A DNA stretch of 64,000 nucleotides from positions 2,604,001 through 2,668,000 of the forward strand of contig OY969912.1 of assembly GCA_963704505.1 (NCBI GenBank), written 5' to 3'. Position 1 is the stretch's first letter; every line of letters begins with the position of its first letter. The notes beneath the pieces are model-generated. The model did no database searches, was not told the DNA's origin, and saw only the letters and a program-made list of their open reading frames with translations. The DNA comes from VRUE01 sp963704505. Lineage in GTDB: Bacteria; Actinomycetota; Thermoleophilia; Solirubrobacterales; 70-9. Below, in pieces: positions 8,783-18,748 of the stretch. The position numbers and the translations under genes are program-made.

Positions 8783-9458
8783 GGCTTTCGCTCCGTTTCT
8801 GTCGTTTTGGAGTGGGCGGCGCCTCCGCATTGGCGGCGCTGGTGGCCGGCTCGTCGTTGGGGGCGGAAGTCGGGGCCGCTTTTTTGCGGCGTTTCGGCGC
8901 CGGGCGGGGCTCGCGGCGTTTGGGTGCGGGGCGCGCCTCGGGCTCGGCGCCCGAGCGGCTCTCCGGCTGCGCGGCGGAACGGCCCTCGCGAGGCGGTGCT
9001 TTGCTGCGCCGGCGCGGCGCCAGCTCCGTCTCGCAGTAGGGGCAGAGGGTCCAGCGCGGGTCGACCGGCTTGGCGCAGGTCGGGCAGGGGTCCTTCAGCC
9101 GGTGCTGGCAATTGGGGCAGCGCAGGTAGTTTTTCTCGACCGGGTACTCGCAGTTCGGGCAGGAGAGCTCGGTCAGCTGACGCACGCGAAGCTCCGCGGC
9201 GCGGATCTCGAGCTCTCGCTCGTGGGCGTCCTCGAGGAACTCCGGCGGCCTGAGGATCGCGTAGATGGCGGTCCCGATGTAGGGGATGAACGAGGCGATC
9301 GTCGCGCAGCCGACCAGGAACGGGTCGGAGACGCGGCGGCGGGCGTCGAGGAACGTGTAGACGATCAGCGCCAGCCAGACGACGACCAGCATCAGGATGA
9401 AAAGGGTGACGACCAGGTTGAGGCCGTTGTTGTCGATGCCGAAGATCGCTAGAAACAT
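8751..9458 (-). CDS. membrane protein with double zinc ribbon
   Basis: 235 aa. Two hydrophobic segments at residues ~10-38 and ~48-68 are followed by an acidic helix and a tandem zinc-ribbon region with CPNC, CPNC, CPTC and CPYC pairs (about residues 100-150), then a Pro/Arg/Lys-rich tail of about 80 residues that looks disordered. The zinc ribbons suggest binding to protein or nucleic acid near the membrane; no enzyme motif is seen. It lies between the folC side and ndk on the same strand and overlaps ndk. The specific function is unknown. Confidence 0.8.
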   Translation of the reverse strand: MFLAIFGIDNNGLNLVVTLFILMLVVVWLALIVYTFLDARRRVSDPFLVGCATIASFIPYIGTAIYAILRPPEFLEDAHERELEIRAAELRVRQLTELSCPNCEYPVEKNYLRCPNCQHRLKDPCPTCAKPVDPRWTLCPYCETELAPRRRSKAPPREGRSAAQPESRSGAEPEARPAPKRREPRPAPKRRKKAAPTSAPNDEPATSAANAEAPPTPKRQKRSESREPDPDPRQA

Positions 9459-9518
9459 GAGCTGGGGTCCCGTTTGGGAGGCGGGCAGTCTACTTCGCCG
9501 CCTCGGCGAGGAACCCTG

Positions 9519-9638
9519 TCAGAGGAAAAGGCTTCCGAACAGGTACCCGATTCCGAAGAAGACGAGGATCACCGCAGCGACCACCGCGGCGACGAGGGCC
9601 ATCATCGAGAGCAGTTCGGATCCGGCACCTCTGTCCAC
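9519..9638 (-). CDS. small single-pass membrane protein (hypothetical)
   Basis: A 39-residue frame starts with GTG 18 nt after the folC stop and encodes a short polar start, then a strongly hydrophobic stretch (MMALVAAVVAAVILVFFGIG) ending in GSLFL. It fills the gap between folC and the zinc-ribbon gene, all on the same strand. No clear ribosome binding site is visible, so it would be translated by coupling to folC. It is supported only by its composition and position. Confidence 0.45.
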   Translation of the reverse strand: MDRGAGSELLSMMALVAAVVAAVILVFFGIGYLFGSLFL

Positions 9639-9656
9639 GGCGTAATCGTCGCACAG

Positions 9657-10922
9657 TCAAGCGGTTTCCAGCACTTTGCGGGCCGGCTCGAGGACGTAGT
9701 GGGAGCCGCATATGAGGGCGGTGCCGCCGTCGAAGCCGGCCGCCAGCCGGCGGGCGCGGCGAACCGCCGCCGGGAAGTCGGCGACCGCCTCCGCCGACAG
9801 CCCCACGCCGGCGCACTCCTGCGCCAGCGCCTCCGCCGCCCAAGCCGGCCGATGGGCCGGTAGGTCCACCGATACGTCGCCGATCGGCCCGTCGGCGGGG
9901 ATCTGGGTGCAGACGGCCAGCTCGAGGGCTGGAGCGAGCGCGCCGATCATCCCGGCGGCGTCCTTGTCCTGGAGGACTGCCAGGCAGGCGACGACGGGGC
10001 CGGCGGCGACCCCTGGCAGGGCCTCGGCCAAGGCGGCCGCGCCATCGGGGTTGTGGGCGGCGTCGAGATAGGTCGGCGGGCTCTCGGCGACCCGTTCGAG
10101 GCGGCCGGGGACGGTGACGGTCTCGGCGACCTCGGCGACCCGCGCCGGCTCGAGCCGCCCCAGGTACGCCTCCGCGGCGGCAAGGGCCAATGCGAAGTTG
10201 CGGCGCTGGAAGGCGCCGGCCGCACGCAACTCGCCGAGCCCGGCGCCGGGGTCCTCGGGTGCCTGGATCAGGGTCGCGCCATGCCGCGCCGCCGCCTCGG
10301 CGGCGAGCCCGGCGACCTCTGCGGAGACGCGTCCGAGGACAAGCGTGGTGCCATCACGCAGGACGGCGAGCTTCTCGGCGGCGATCTCGGCCTCCGTCTC
10401 GCCGAGCCAGTCGGTGTGGTCGAGGCCGACCGAGGTGAGCACCGTGACCCGCGAGGGGATCGTGTTGGTCGCGTCGAGGCGGCCGCCGAGCCCTGCCTCG
10501 ATCACCGCCGCGTCGACCCGGGCAGCCGCGAAGGCGACGAAGGCCGCGGCGGTCGCGATCTCGAACTGGGTCAGGGCGTCGCCCTCCTCGAGGGTCCGGT
10601 TGACGAGCTCGGCGGCGGCGGCGACCCGCTCCACCGCGGCGGCGAAGGCCGTGCCGTCGATCTCGGCACCGTGCAGCAGCACCCGTTCGGACCAACGGGC
10701 GGGGTGCGGTGAGACGCAGGCGCCGGCCGAGACCCCGTGGGCCTCGAGCAGTGCCGCCGTCATCCGCGTCACCGACGACTTGCCGTTCGTGCCGACCACA
10801 TGGATCGAGGCAAAACGGTGCTGTGGCATTCCCAGCGCCGTGTTCAGCTTGTGCATCCGCTCGAGGCCGAGCTTCCAGCCGAACGGCTCGAGCGACTCCA
10901 GGTATGACTCAGGTCCGAGCAA
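9657..10922 (-). CDS. folC: bifunctional folylpolyglutamate / dihydrofolate synthase
   Basis: 421 aa Mur-ligase family enzyme adding glutamate to (dihydro)folate. The ATP-binding loop VVGTNGKSSVTRM is at residues ~42-54, the central ATPase region contains EAGLGGRLDATNTI, and the C-terminal domain has the motif YLDAAHNPDGAAAL. Translation starts at a TTG (10920-10922) 15 nt after valS; no better start is available in frame. The valS-folC order is common in bacteria and suggests one transcript. Confidence 0.95.
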   Translation of the reverse strand: MLGPESYLESLEPFGWKLGLERMHKLNTALGMPQHRFASIHVVGTNGKSSVTRMTAALLEAHGVSAGACVSPHPARWSERVLLHGAEIDGTAFAAAVERVAAAAELVNRTLEEGDALTQFEIATAAAFVAFAAARVDAAVIEAGLGGRLDATNTIPSRVTVLTSVGLDHTDWLGETEAEIAAEKLAVLRDGTTLVLGRVSAEVAGLAAEAAARHGATLIQAPEDPGAGLGELRAAGAFQRRNFALALAAAEAYLGRLEPARVAEVAETVTVPGRLERVAESPPTYLDAAHNPDGAAALAEALPGVAAGPVVACLAVLQDKDAAGMIGALAPALELAVCTQIPADGPIGDVSVDLPAHRPAWAAEALAQECAGVGLSAEAVADFPAAVRRARRLAAGFDGGTALICGSHYVLEPARKVLETA

Positions 10923-10936
10923 CGGGAACCCGCCGC

Positions 10937-13495
10937 TCAGCCGAGCTCTGCCAGTTCCGAGCGATAGCGCTCGAGCTTGCCGCGCTCCTCCTCGACCACC
11001 TCGGCGGGGGCCTTTGCGACGAAGCCCTCGTTGCCGAGTTTGCGCTCGCCTCGCTCGACCTCCCCGCGCAGCTCGGCACGGCGCTTGTCGAGGCGGGCGG
11101 CGACGGCATCGGCGTCGAGATCATCGGAGGCGAGGATGCCGACCGGGCCGACGGTCGCGACCGCCTCCCCCCCGTCCTCGCCGAAGGAGAAGCGGGCAAG
11201 GCGGGCGACGAACTCCTGCGGCTCGACCCCGTCCGCGCGGGCGGTGAGCGTGGTCGCCACCGGCACGCCGGCGAGGTCGCGCCAGGCGCGCAGGCGGCGG
11301 GTCAGTTCGATGCCGTCCTCGAGGTCGCGCTCGGCGCTCTCGTCGAAGAGGGACTCGTCGGCGACCGGGAACCGGTGGACGGCCAGGTGGCCGTCGCGGG
11401 CCGGGTGGTGGGACCAGATCTCCTCGGTGACGAAGGGCATGATCGGGTGCAGCAGTCCGAGAATGCGCTCGAGGGCGTAGAGCAGGGTCGCCGAGAGCTC
11501 CTCCTCCTCGTCATAGAGGCGCGGCTTGACGATCTCCAGGTACCAGTCGCAGAGCTCGGACCAGAAGAACGAGTAGGCCTCCTGGACGGCGTGGGCGAAG
11601 TCGTATTCCTCGAGCTTCGCGGTCACCGAGCCGATCGTCCGCTCCAGCCGCGAGAGGATCCAGCGGTCCTCTGCGTGAAGTGGGCGCGGCTCCGACTTCA
11701 CATCGGCAACGTTGAGCAGGATCAGGCGCGATGCATTGAAGAGCTTGTTCGCGAGGTCACGGCCCTGCTCGACCTTGGCGTCGGAGTAGCGCACGTCCTG
11801 GGTCGAGGACATCGCCAGCAGGCCGAAGCGCAGGGCGTCCGCGCCGTGGACGTCGATCTCCTGGAGCGGGTCGATGCCGGTGCCGAGGCTCTTCGACATC
11901 CGCCGCCCGTCGCGGGCCTGGATGACCGAGTGCACGTAGACGTCGTCGAAGGGGATGTCGTCGGCGAACTCGATCCCGGTCATGATCATCCGCGCCACCC
12001 AGAGGAAGAGGATCTCGCGGGCAGTGGTAAGGAAGCTGGTCGGGTAGAAGGCCCGCATCTCGGGGGTGTCGTCGGGCCAGCCCAGGGTGGCGAAGGGCCA
12101 GAGGGCCGAGCTGAACCAGGTGTCGAGGACGTCCTCCTCCTGGCGCAGCTCGCCGCCACAGGACCCACACGCCTCGGGAGCCTGCTCGGCGACGATCGTC
12201 TCGTCGCATGCGTCGCAGTACCAGACCGGGATCCGGTGCCCCCACCAGAGCTGGCGCGAGACGCACCAGGGGCGGATCTCCTCCATCCAGTCGAGGTAGA
12301 CGCGCTTCCACTGGTCGGGGGCGATCCCCACCCGGTCGCGGTCGACGGCTTCGATCGCCGGCCGCGCCAGCTCGTCCATCCGGCAGAACCACTGCAGCGA
12401 GATCAGCGGCTCGATCCGCTCGCCGGAGCGGTGCGAGAAGGGGACAGAGTGGGTGTAGGGCTCCTCCTCGCGCAGGGCTCCCTCCTCGCGCAGGGCGTCG
12501 ACCACGGCGACCTGCGCCTCGGCCGCGGTGAGGCCGGCGAACCTCTCGCCCGCCTCGTCGGTCATGCGGCCGTCGGGGCCGATCACGCCGATCTCCCCCA
12601 GCCCGTGCTTGCGGCCGATCTCGAAGTCGTTGGGGTCGTGCCCGGGAGTGATCTTCAGGGCCCCGGTGCCGAACTCGACGTCGACGTGGTCGTCGGCGAT
12701 GATCGGCAGGCGCCGGCCGACCAGGGGCAGGACGCAGTGCGAGCCGACCAGGTCGGCATAGCGCTCGTCGCCTGGATTGACCGCGACCGCGGTGTCGGCG
12801 AGCATCGTCTCCGGCCGCACCGTGGCCACCGTCAGCACCCGGTCCGAGCCCTCGACCGGGTAGTCGATCGAGTAGAGGACGTCCTCCACCTCGCGGTTCT
12901 CGACCTCCAGGTCGGAGATCGCCGAGTGCGAGCCGGGGTCCCAGTTGACCATGTAGTTGTCGCGGTAGATGTAGCCCTTGTCGAAGAGCTTCTTGAAGAC
13001 GCGATAGACGGCGCGGACGTAACCCTCGTCGAGGGTGAAGCGCTCACGCTCGTAGTCGCAGGAGGCGCCCAGCCGCTTGTACTGCTCGACGATCGTCGAG
13101 CCGTATTTCTCTTTCCAGGCCCAGACCCGCTCTACGAACGCCTCGCGGCCGAGCTCCTGGCGTGAGACCCCTTCCGCACGGAGCTCTTTCTCGACCACCG
13201 ACTGCGTGGCGATCCCGGCGTGGTCGGTGCCGAGGATCCAGAGGGTGTTGCGGCCGCGCATCCGGTTCATGCGCACCAGCGCGTCCTGGATCGAGCCGTT
13301 CAGGGCGTGGCCCATGTGGAGTGCCCCGGTCACGTTCGGGGGCGGGATCGAGACCGAGAAATTCTCGGCCGGCGTCCCCTCCGCGGGCGGGTGGAAATAG
13401 CCGCCCTCCATCCACTCGGCGAAGATCCGCCGCTCGACCTCCGCCGGGTCATAACGGGTGGCGCTTTCGAGGCTCTTTCGGTCGACGCCGCTCAT
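10937..13495 (-). CDS. valS: valyl-tRNA synthetase
   Basis: 852 aa class I aminoacyl-tRNA synthetase. The HIGH-type motif is HMGHALNG in the PPNVTGALHMGHAL context (residues ~53-66) and the KMSKS motif appears as RRMSKSLGTG. A CxxC...CxxC zinc knuckle precedes QEEDVLDTW. The C-terminal coiled arm is present (LDKRRAELRGEVERGERKL). Length and domain order match the family. A 16-bp inverted repeat sits upstream (13526-13595). Confidence 0.98.
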   Translation of the reverse strand: MSGVDRKSLESATRYDPAEVERRIFAEWMEGGYFHPPAEGTPAENFSVSIPPPNVTGALHMGHALNGSIQDALVRMNRMRGRNTLWILGTDHAGIATQSVVEKELRAEGVSRQELGREAFVERVWAWKEKYGSTIVEQYKRLGASCDYERERFTLDEGYVRAVYRVFKKLFDKGYIYRDNYMVNWDPGSHSAISDLEVENREVEDVLYSIDYPVEGSDRVLTVATVRPETMLADTAVAVNPGDERYADLVGSHCVLPLVGRRLPIIADDHVDVEFGTGALKITPGHDPNDFEIGRKHGLGEIGVIGPDGRMTDEAGERFAGLTAAEAQVAVVDALREEGALREEEPYTHSVPFSHRSGERIEPLISLQWFCRMDELARPAIEAVDRDRVGIAPDQWKRVYLDWMEEIRPWCVSRQLWWGHRIPVWYCDACDETIVAEQAPEACGSCGGELRQEEDVLDTWFSSALWPFATLGWPDDTPEMRAFYPTSFLTTAREILFLWVARMIMTGIEFADDIPFDDVYVHSVIQARDGRRMSKSLGTGIDPLQEIDVHGADALRFGLLAMSSTQDVRYSDAKVEQGRDLANKLFNASRLILLNVADVKSEPRPLHAEDRWILSRLERTIGSVTAKLEEYDFAHAVQEAYSFFWSELCDWYLEIVKPRLYDEEEELSATLLYALERILGLLHPIMPFVTEEIWSHHPARDGHLAVHRFPVADESLFDESAERDLEDGIELTRRLRAWRDLAGVPVATTLTARADGVEPQEFVARLARFSFGEDGGEAVATVGPVGILASDDLDADAVAARLDKRRAELRGEVERGERKLGNEGFVAKAPAEVVEEERGKLERYRSELAELG

Positions 13496-13525
13496 TGCGG
13501 CGAGTCTAGATAGCTGCGTGCCCTG

Positions 13526-13595
13526 ACGGAGGGTCGGGAGATCCTCAACCGAACCTCCCCGCTGTTGTGAGGGCGAGGGTCTCCCGACCCTCCGT
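13526..13595 (-). terminator. 16-bp perfect inverted repeat between clpX and valS
   Basis: ACGGAGGGTCGGGAGA (13526-13541) is perfectly repeated in reverse complement at 13580-13595, leaving a 38-nt loop. It begins only 6 nt after the clpX stop and ends about 30 nt before the valS start. No U-run follows, so it may be a Rho-type or stabilising stem rather than a classic intrinsic terminator. No T-box features were seen. Confidence 0.5.
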
Positions 13596-13600
13596 GCTCG

Positions 13601-14887
<1,287 letters not shown>

Positions 14888-14893
14888 CGGAAT

Positions 14894-14944
14894 CCCCTCC
14901 TTGCGGGGCGGTAGTGGCCTACCGGCTTCGCGACCCGAAGCTTA
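14894..14944 (-). promoter_or_regulatory. clpX 5' leader: -10-like box, three small hairpins, strong RBS
   Basis: On the minus strand a TAAGCT box (14944-14939) is followed by GCTTCG-CGAAGC (14941-14925), GGTAG-CTACC (14923-14910) and CCCC-GCAAGGA-GGGG (14908-14894). The last loop contains part of the Shine-Dalgarno sequence AAGGAGGGG that serves the CTG start of clpX. The stems are seen directly; a regulatory role is inferred. Confidence 0.5.
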
Positions 14945-15024
14945 GTCGGAGCGATCAGCCGGCAATCTAAGTTCGTGGGGTCGTTTACGTCAACGGTCGA
15001 GCCGTCCCTTCTCGTGCAAATACC

Positions 15025-15030
15025 TATGCT
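15025..15030 (+). promoter_or_regulatory. -10 box, leaderless start of GNAT gene
   Basis: TATGCT lies 6 nt before the ATG at 15037 with no ribosome binding site between, the geometry of a leaderless actinobacterial transcript. Confidence 0.45.
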
Positions 15031-15036
15031 CCGAAG

Positions 15037-15507
15037 ATGGCCGACGAGCTTCGGATCGAGCCGATCACGATCGAGCAGTTCGAGCGGCTGCTGCCGCTGA
15101 TTGCCGCCTACCAGCGCTTCTACGAGGCCGACGACATCAGCGAGGACCGCAACCGCGCATTCTTCCGCCGCTTCCTCGCCCCCAGCGAGGACGGCATGCT
15201 GGTCGGCGCCTGGCGGATGCCGGACGAAGAGCTGGTCGGCTACAGCTGCATGTATTGGCACTTCTCCTCGACCCTGGCGGTCGAGACGGTTCTGATGAAC
15301 GACCTCTTCGTCGACGCCGGGGCGCGGGGCGAGGGAGTCGGCCGCGCGCTGATCGGAGCCTGCGCCGCGGTCGCTCGCGAGCGCGGGGCGCCGCGGCTCG
15401 AGTGGTCGACCGCGCCGAGCAACGCGACCGCCCAGCGGCTCTACGACTCGACCGGCGCCGAGAGGTCCACCTGGATCGAGTACGAGCTGCCGATCGACCC
15501 GGCGTGA
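15037..15507 (+). CDS. GNAT family N-acetyltransferase
   Basis: 156 aa acetyl-CoA-dependent acetyltransferase. The acetyl-CoA binding motif A is visible as LFVDAGARGEGVGRALIGACAA, followed by the family's C-terminal ARERGAPRLEW...RLYDSTGAE. The substrate is unknown. It is divergent from clpX and directly followed by a second GNAT gene whose GTG overlaps this stop (GTGA), so the two form an operon. Confidence 0.88.
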   Translation: MADELRIEPITIEQFERLLPLIAAYQRFYEADDISEDRNRAFFRRFLAPSEDGMLVGAWRMPDEELVGYSCMYWHFSSTLAVETVLMNDLFVDAGARGEGVGRALIGACAAVARERGAPRLEWSTAPSNATAQRLYDSTGAERSTWIEYELPIDPA

Positions 15508-15971
15508 GCGTCGAGCTCGAGACGATCGCCCCCGGCGATCCCGAGGTGGCAGCGCTCTACGCCGACTTCATCCGCGAGGCCGACGGGCCACTGGACCCCG
15601 GCGTGGTCGACATCGAGGCGGAGATCGCCGCCGGGCCGCCGCCCGAGTTGGTGCCGCCGACCGGCATCCTGCTGCTCGGACGCGCGGACGGGTCGCCGGT
15701 CGCGATCGGCGGCGTCAGGCATCTCGACACCGAGATCGCCGAGGTCAAGAGCATGTACGTCGCGCCCGCCCAGCGCGGCACGGGCCTCGCCGGCAGATTG
15801 CTCGACGAGCTGCACGCGATCGCCGCCCAGCGGGGCTGCCGCGCGGTCCGCCTCGACACTTCGGCTTACCTGACCGCTGCAGTCGCCCTCTATCGCTCGA
15901 ACGGCTACCGCGAGGTTCCCGACTACAACGGCAACGTCAAAGCCGACGCCTGGTTCGAACGCGAGCTCTGA
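15504..15971 (+). CDS. GNAT family N-acetyltransferase
   Basis: 155 aa. The GNAT core is clear: VKSMYVAPAQRGTGLAGRLL binds acetyl-CoA, followed by AAQRGCRAVRLDTSAYLTAAVALYRSNGYREV. This layout, with a small amino-acid-like pocket, resembles acetyltransferases of small molecules or antibiotics, but the substrate cannot be told. The GTG at 15504 overlaps the preceding GNAT stop codon. Frames further upstream are readings of the first GNAT gene. Confidence 0.88.
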   Translation: MSVELETIAPGDPEVAALYADFIREADGPLDPGVVDIEAEIAAGPPPELVPPTGILLLGRADGSPVAIGGVRHLDTEIAEVKSMYVAPAQRGTGLAGRLLDELHAIAAQRGCRAVRLDTSAYLTAAVALYRSNGYREVPDYNGNVKADAWFEREL

Positions 15972-16020
15972 GGCGCGCCATCAGGCTGCCCGTGCGTCGC
16001 ATGCAAACCTGATGCGGGAC

Positions 16021-16551
16021 TCAGCTGTAGCGGTCCCAGCGCCGCAGGGAAGGCTCCGGGTCGATCGGGCGGCCCTCGACGTGGATCTCGAAATGCAGGT
16101 GGCAGCCGACCGTGATCGCGTTCCCGGTCTCCCCCACGGAGCCGACCCGCTCGCCGGTGAAGACCCGCTGCCCGGGATGGACCAGCGCCGGCCGCGGCAT
16201 GTGGGCGTAGAAGTAGCTGCGCCTCTCGCCTTCGCCGTGGATCAGCAGGTAGTTGCCGTAGAGGACGGGGTCGTAGCCCGCCTGACGCACCCGCCCGCTC
16301 CGCACGGCGACCAGCGGCGTGCCGCAGGCGGCGGCGATGTCGAAGCCCTCATGCGTCCTGCCGCCGTCGCGCGGAGCGCCGAATTCGCCGATCGCGCCGC
16401 GCGTCCCATGCGGCCCGAGCACCGGAAAGACGTGGCCGTAGAAGGTCGTGGCGCCGTCGGGACGTTCGGCCGACGCGCCGTTTGGCGCCGCGCATGCGAT
16501 GGAGACTGAGATGAGGACGGCGAGGAACGGCGCCGCGGTACGCCTGCCCAT
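16021..16551 (-). CDS. secreted M23 family metallopeptidase
   Basis: 176 aa with an N-terminal signal peptide (AAPFLAVLISVSIACAA). The LytM/peptidase M23 zinc motifs are present: HEGFD supplies His and Asp, and HLHFEIH carries the HxH. Such enzymes cut peptidoglycan cross-bridges or act in wall remodelling. I prefer the ATG at 16549-16551: an upstream start near 16638 would run through an 11-bp inverted repeat. It lies downstream of clpP on the same strand. The domain is complete but short, with no SH3 or LysM module. Confidence 0.85.
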   Translation of the reverse strand: MGRRTAAPFLAVLISVSIACAAPNGASAERPDGATTFYGHVFPVLGPHGTRGAIGEFGAPRDGGRTHEGFDIAAACGTPLVAVRSGRVRQAGYDPVLYGNYLLIHGEGERRSYFYAHMPRPALVHPGQRVFTGERVGSVGETGNAITVGCHLHFEIHVEGRPIDPEPSLRRWDRYS

Positions 16552-16587
16552 CGTCCTTGCGCTGACCGCGGCAAAGCGGACGCGGGA

Positions 16588-16625
16588 GCGGGGGCCTATC
16601 CATCTCTGATTCATTAGGCCCCCGC
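16588..16625 (-). terminator. 11-bp perfect inverted repeat after clpP
   Basis: GCGGGGGCCTA (16588-16598) and its exact reverse complement (16615-16625) enclose a 16-nt loop. It lies 25 nt past the clpP stop and upstream of the peptidase gene, so it probably ends the tig-clpP transcript. There is no U-run. Confidence 0.45.
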
Positions 16626-16650
16626 GGGAGAGGAGCATTTGCCGCGCTTG

Positions 16651-17235
16651 CTAGTGGTGCTCGATCACCCGGTCGATGAGGTTGTACTCCTTCGCCTCCG
16701 CGGCGCTCATGAAGTAGTCGCGATCGGTGTCTTCGGTGACCCGCTCGAACGGCTGGCCGGTGTGTTTGGCGAGGATCTCGTCGAGGCGCTTGCGGACGTC
16801 GATGATCTCCTTGGCGTGGATCTCGATGTCGGTCGCCTGGCCCTGGAAGCCCGCCGAGACCTGATGGATGAGGATCTTCGAGTTGGGCAGCGACATCCGT
16901 TTGCCGGCGGCGCCGCCGGCGAGCAGCAGCGCGCCCATGCTCATCGCGATCCCGACGCAGATCGTCTGCACATCGGGCTTGATGAACTGCATCGTGTCGT
17001 AGATCGCCATGCCGGCGTAGACGTCACCGCCGGGAGAGTTGATGTAGAGGCTGATGTCCTTGTCCGGGTCCTCGGACTCGAGGTGCAGCAGCTGGGCAAC
17101 GATCAAGTTCGCGATTTCCTGGTTGACCTGGGTGCCGAGGAAGACGATCCGCTCGTTGAGGAGGCGTGAATAGATGTCGAACGAACGCTCGCCACGCGAG
17201 GTCTGCTCGACCACCATCGGAATCAAAGGGCTCAT
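16651..17235 (-). CDS. clpP: ATP-dependent Clp protease proteolytic subunit
   Basis: 194 aa serine protease subunit forming the tetradecameric barrel that works with ClpX. The catalytic triad is visible: Ser in GIAMSMGALLLAGG, His in KILIHQVSAG and Asp in EDTDRDYFMSA. A short propeptide is expected at MSPLIPMVVEQ. It lies 23 nt downstream of tig, and tig-clpP is a widespread operon. Only one clpP copy is in the window; actinobacteria often have two. Confidence 0.97.
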   Translation of the reverse strand: MSPLIPMVVEQTSRGERSFDIYSRLLNERIVFLGTQVNQEIANLIVAQLLHLESEDPDKDISLYINSPGGDVYAGMAIYDTMQFIKPDVQTICVGIAMSMGALLLAGGAAGKRMSLPNSKILIHQVSAGFQGQATDIEIHAKEIIDVRKRLDEILAKHTGQPFERVTEDTDRDYFMSAAEAKEYNLIDRVIEHH

Positions 17236-17258
17236 GGCGCGGACTCTATAGAAGCGGT

Positions 17259-18641
17259 TCAGTCGGAGCCGGGAGTCCAGAAGCCGCCGGCGGCCTCGCG
17301 CTCTTTCTCCGGGGTCCAGAGCTGCTCGCGGGCCTCGGCCTGGCCGATCGCGATCGGCTCGGCGGCGTCGGCGACGACATCGATCGCCTTGCGCACCTCG
17401 ATGTCAGCGCGGACCATCTCGTCGCGTCCGCTCTCGCGCAGGCGCTCGAGCAGCTTCTCGGGGGTGACGCGCTCATGCTCGGCGGTGTGCTCGAGGGCCT
17501 CGATCATCTCCTCGTCGGTGACCTCGATCTCCTCGGCCTCGGCGATCGCCGCCAGAACCGCCTCGCGCTTCAGCTCGACCTCGGCGTCGGGGAGCGATTC
17601 CTCGAGCACCTCGTCCCGCGTTTTGCCCTGCATCTGGAAGAAGACGGAGGGATCCATACCGCGGCCCGCGATCTGGCGTTGGAGGCGGTCGAGCCGCTCC
17701 TCGGCGCGCGCCTTGACCAGGTCGTCGGGCAGATCGACGGTGGCGGCAGCAACCGCGGCGTCGACGGCGGCGACGCGGAAGTCCTGCTCGATCCGCTGAC
17801 CGACCGCCTCGCCGAGGCGCTCGACGATGTCGGCGCGAAACTCCGCGAGCGTGTCGAACTCGGTGGCCTCGGAAGCGAAGTCGTCGTCGAGGTCGGGCAG
17901 GACCTTCTCCCGCACCTCCTTGACCTTGACCGTGAAGACCGCGTCTTCTCCGGCGAGCTGCTCGGCCTGGTAGTCGTCGGGGAAGGTCACCTCGACCTTG
18001 GGCTCGTCACCAGCCTTGGCGCCGGTCAGCTGCTCCTCGAAGCCCTCGATCAACCTGCCGCTGCCGAGCTCGAGGAGGTAGTCGGTGGCCGCCCCACCCT
18101 CGAACGCCTTGCCGTCGAGCAGGCCCTCGAAGTCGATCAGCAGGGAGTCGCCCGCGGCGGCGGGGCGCTCGACCGGCTCGAGCCTGGCGATGCTCTCGCG
18201 GATCCGCTCGATCTCACGGTCGACGATGTCGTCGGGCACGTCGGGGTCGGCGCGGCCGACCTCCAACCCGCGGTAGTCGCCGAGCGTCGCCTTCGGGCGC
18301 ACGCCGATCTCGAACTTGAAGCTGAGCGGCTCGCCCTCCGCCTGCGGGGCGGTGACGATCTCGACGTCGGGGTCGCCGACCGGGCTGATTCTCGAGTCGA
18401 GCAGGGCGAGTTCGTACCACTCCGGCAGCGACTCACGGATCGCCTCCTCGAGGACGGAGCCGAAGCCGAGCCTCTGGATCACCAGTGAGGGCGGAGCTTT
18501 GCCTTTGCGGAACCCCGGCAGGCGCATCTCGCGCGCGAGCGAACGGGCGGCGCGATTCACGCCCTTCTGGACATCCTCGGGGGGAACCTCGGCGCTGACG
18601 CTTACGCGTGAGTCGGCGAGCTCTTCGACGGTGGTCTGCAT
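17259..18641 (-). CDS. tig: trigger factor (ribosome-associated chaperone/PPIase)
   Basis: 460 aa. The N-terminal ribosome-binding domain includes the GFRKGKAPPSLV signature loop (GFRxGKxP) around residues 45-57, followed by the FKBP-like PPIase domain (GDSLLIDFEGLLDGKAF...) and the helical C-terminal chaperone arms. Trigger factor binds the exit tunnel and guards nascent chains. The ATG at 18639-18641 matches the usual MQTTVEEL-type start. clpP follows on the same strand. Confidence 0.96.
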   Translation of the reverse strand: MQTTVEELADSRVSVSAEVPPEDVQKGVNRAARSLAREMRLPGFRKGKAPPSLVIQRLGFGSVLEEAIRESLPEWYELALLDSRISPVGDPDVEIVTAPQAEGEPLSFKFEIGVRPKATLGDYRGLEVGRADPDVPDDIVDREIERIRESIARLEPVERPAAAGDSLLIDFEGLLDGKAFEGGAATDYLLELGSGRLIEGFEEQLTGAKAGDEPKVEVTFPDDYQAEQLAGEDAVFTVKVKEVREKVLPDLDDDFASEATEFDTLAEFRADIVERLGEAVGQRIEQDFRVAAVDAAVAAATVDLPDDLVKARAEERLDRLQRQIAGRGMDPSVFFQMQGKTRDEVLEESLPDAEVELKREAVLAAIAEAEEIEVTDEEMIEALEHTAEHERVTPEKLLERLRESGRDEMVRADIEVRKAIDVVADAAEPIAIGQAEAREQLWTPEKEREAAGGFWTPGSD

Positions 18642-18748
18642 GGCCCTGACCCTAGCGACGCAGCAGCCCCCGCCGCAGCGCCGCGGCGAAGTCGATCGCG
18701 AAGGCAAGACCGCGCCCGAGGGGGCCGGTCACCAGCCAGGACTTCGCC

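Noticed and set aside
10709..13165. Long open frame opposite valS (over 800 codons)
   Set aside because: It mirrors valS on the other strand; its composition is Asp/Val/Leu/Gly-rich as expected for the antisense of a high-GC gene, with no motifs.
13496..13600. T-box riboswitch before valS
   Set aside because: There is a stem but no T-box sequence (antiterminator bulge) and no specifier loop pattern.
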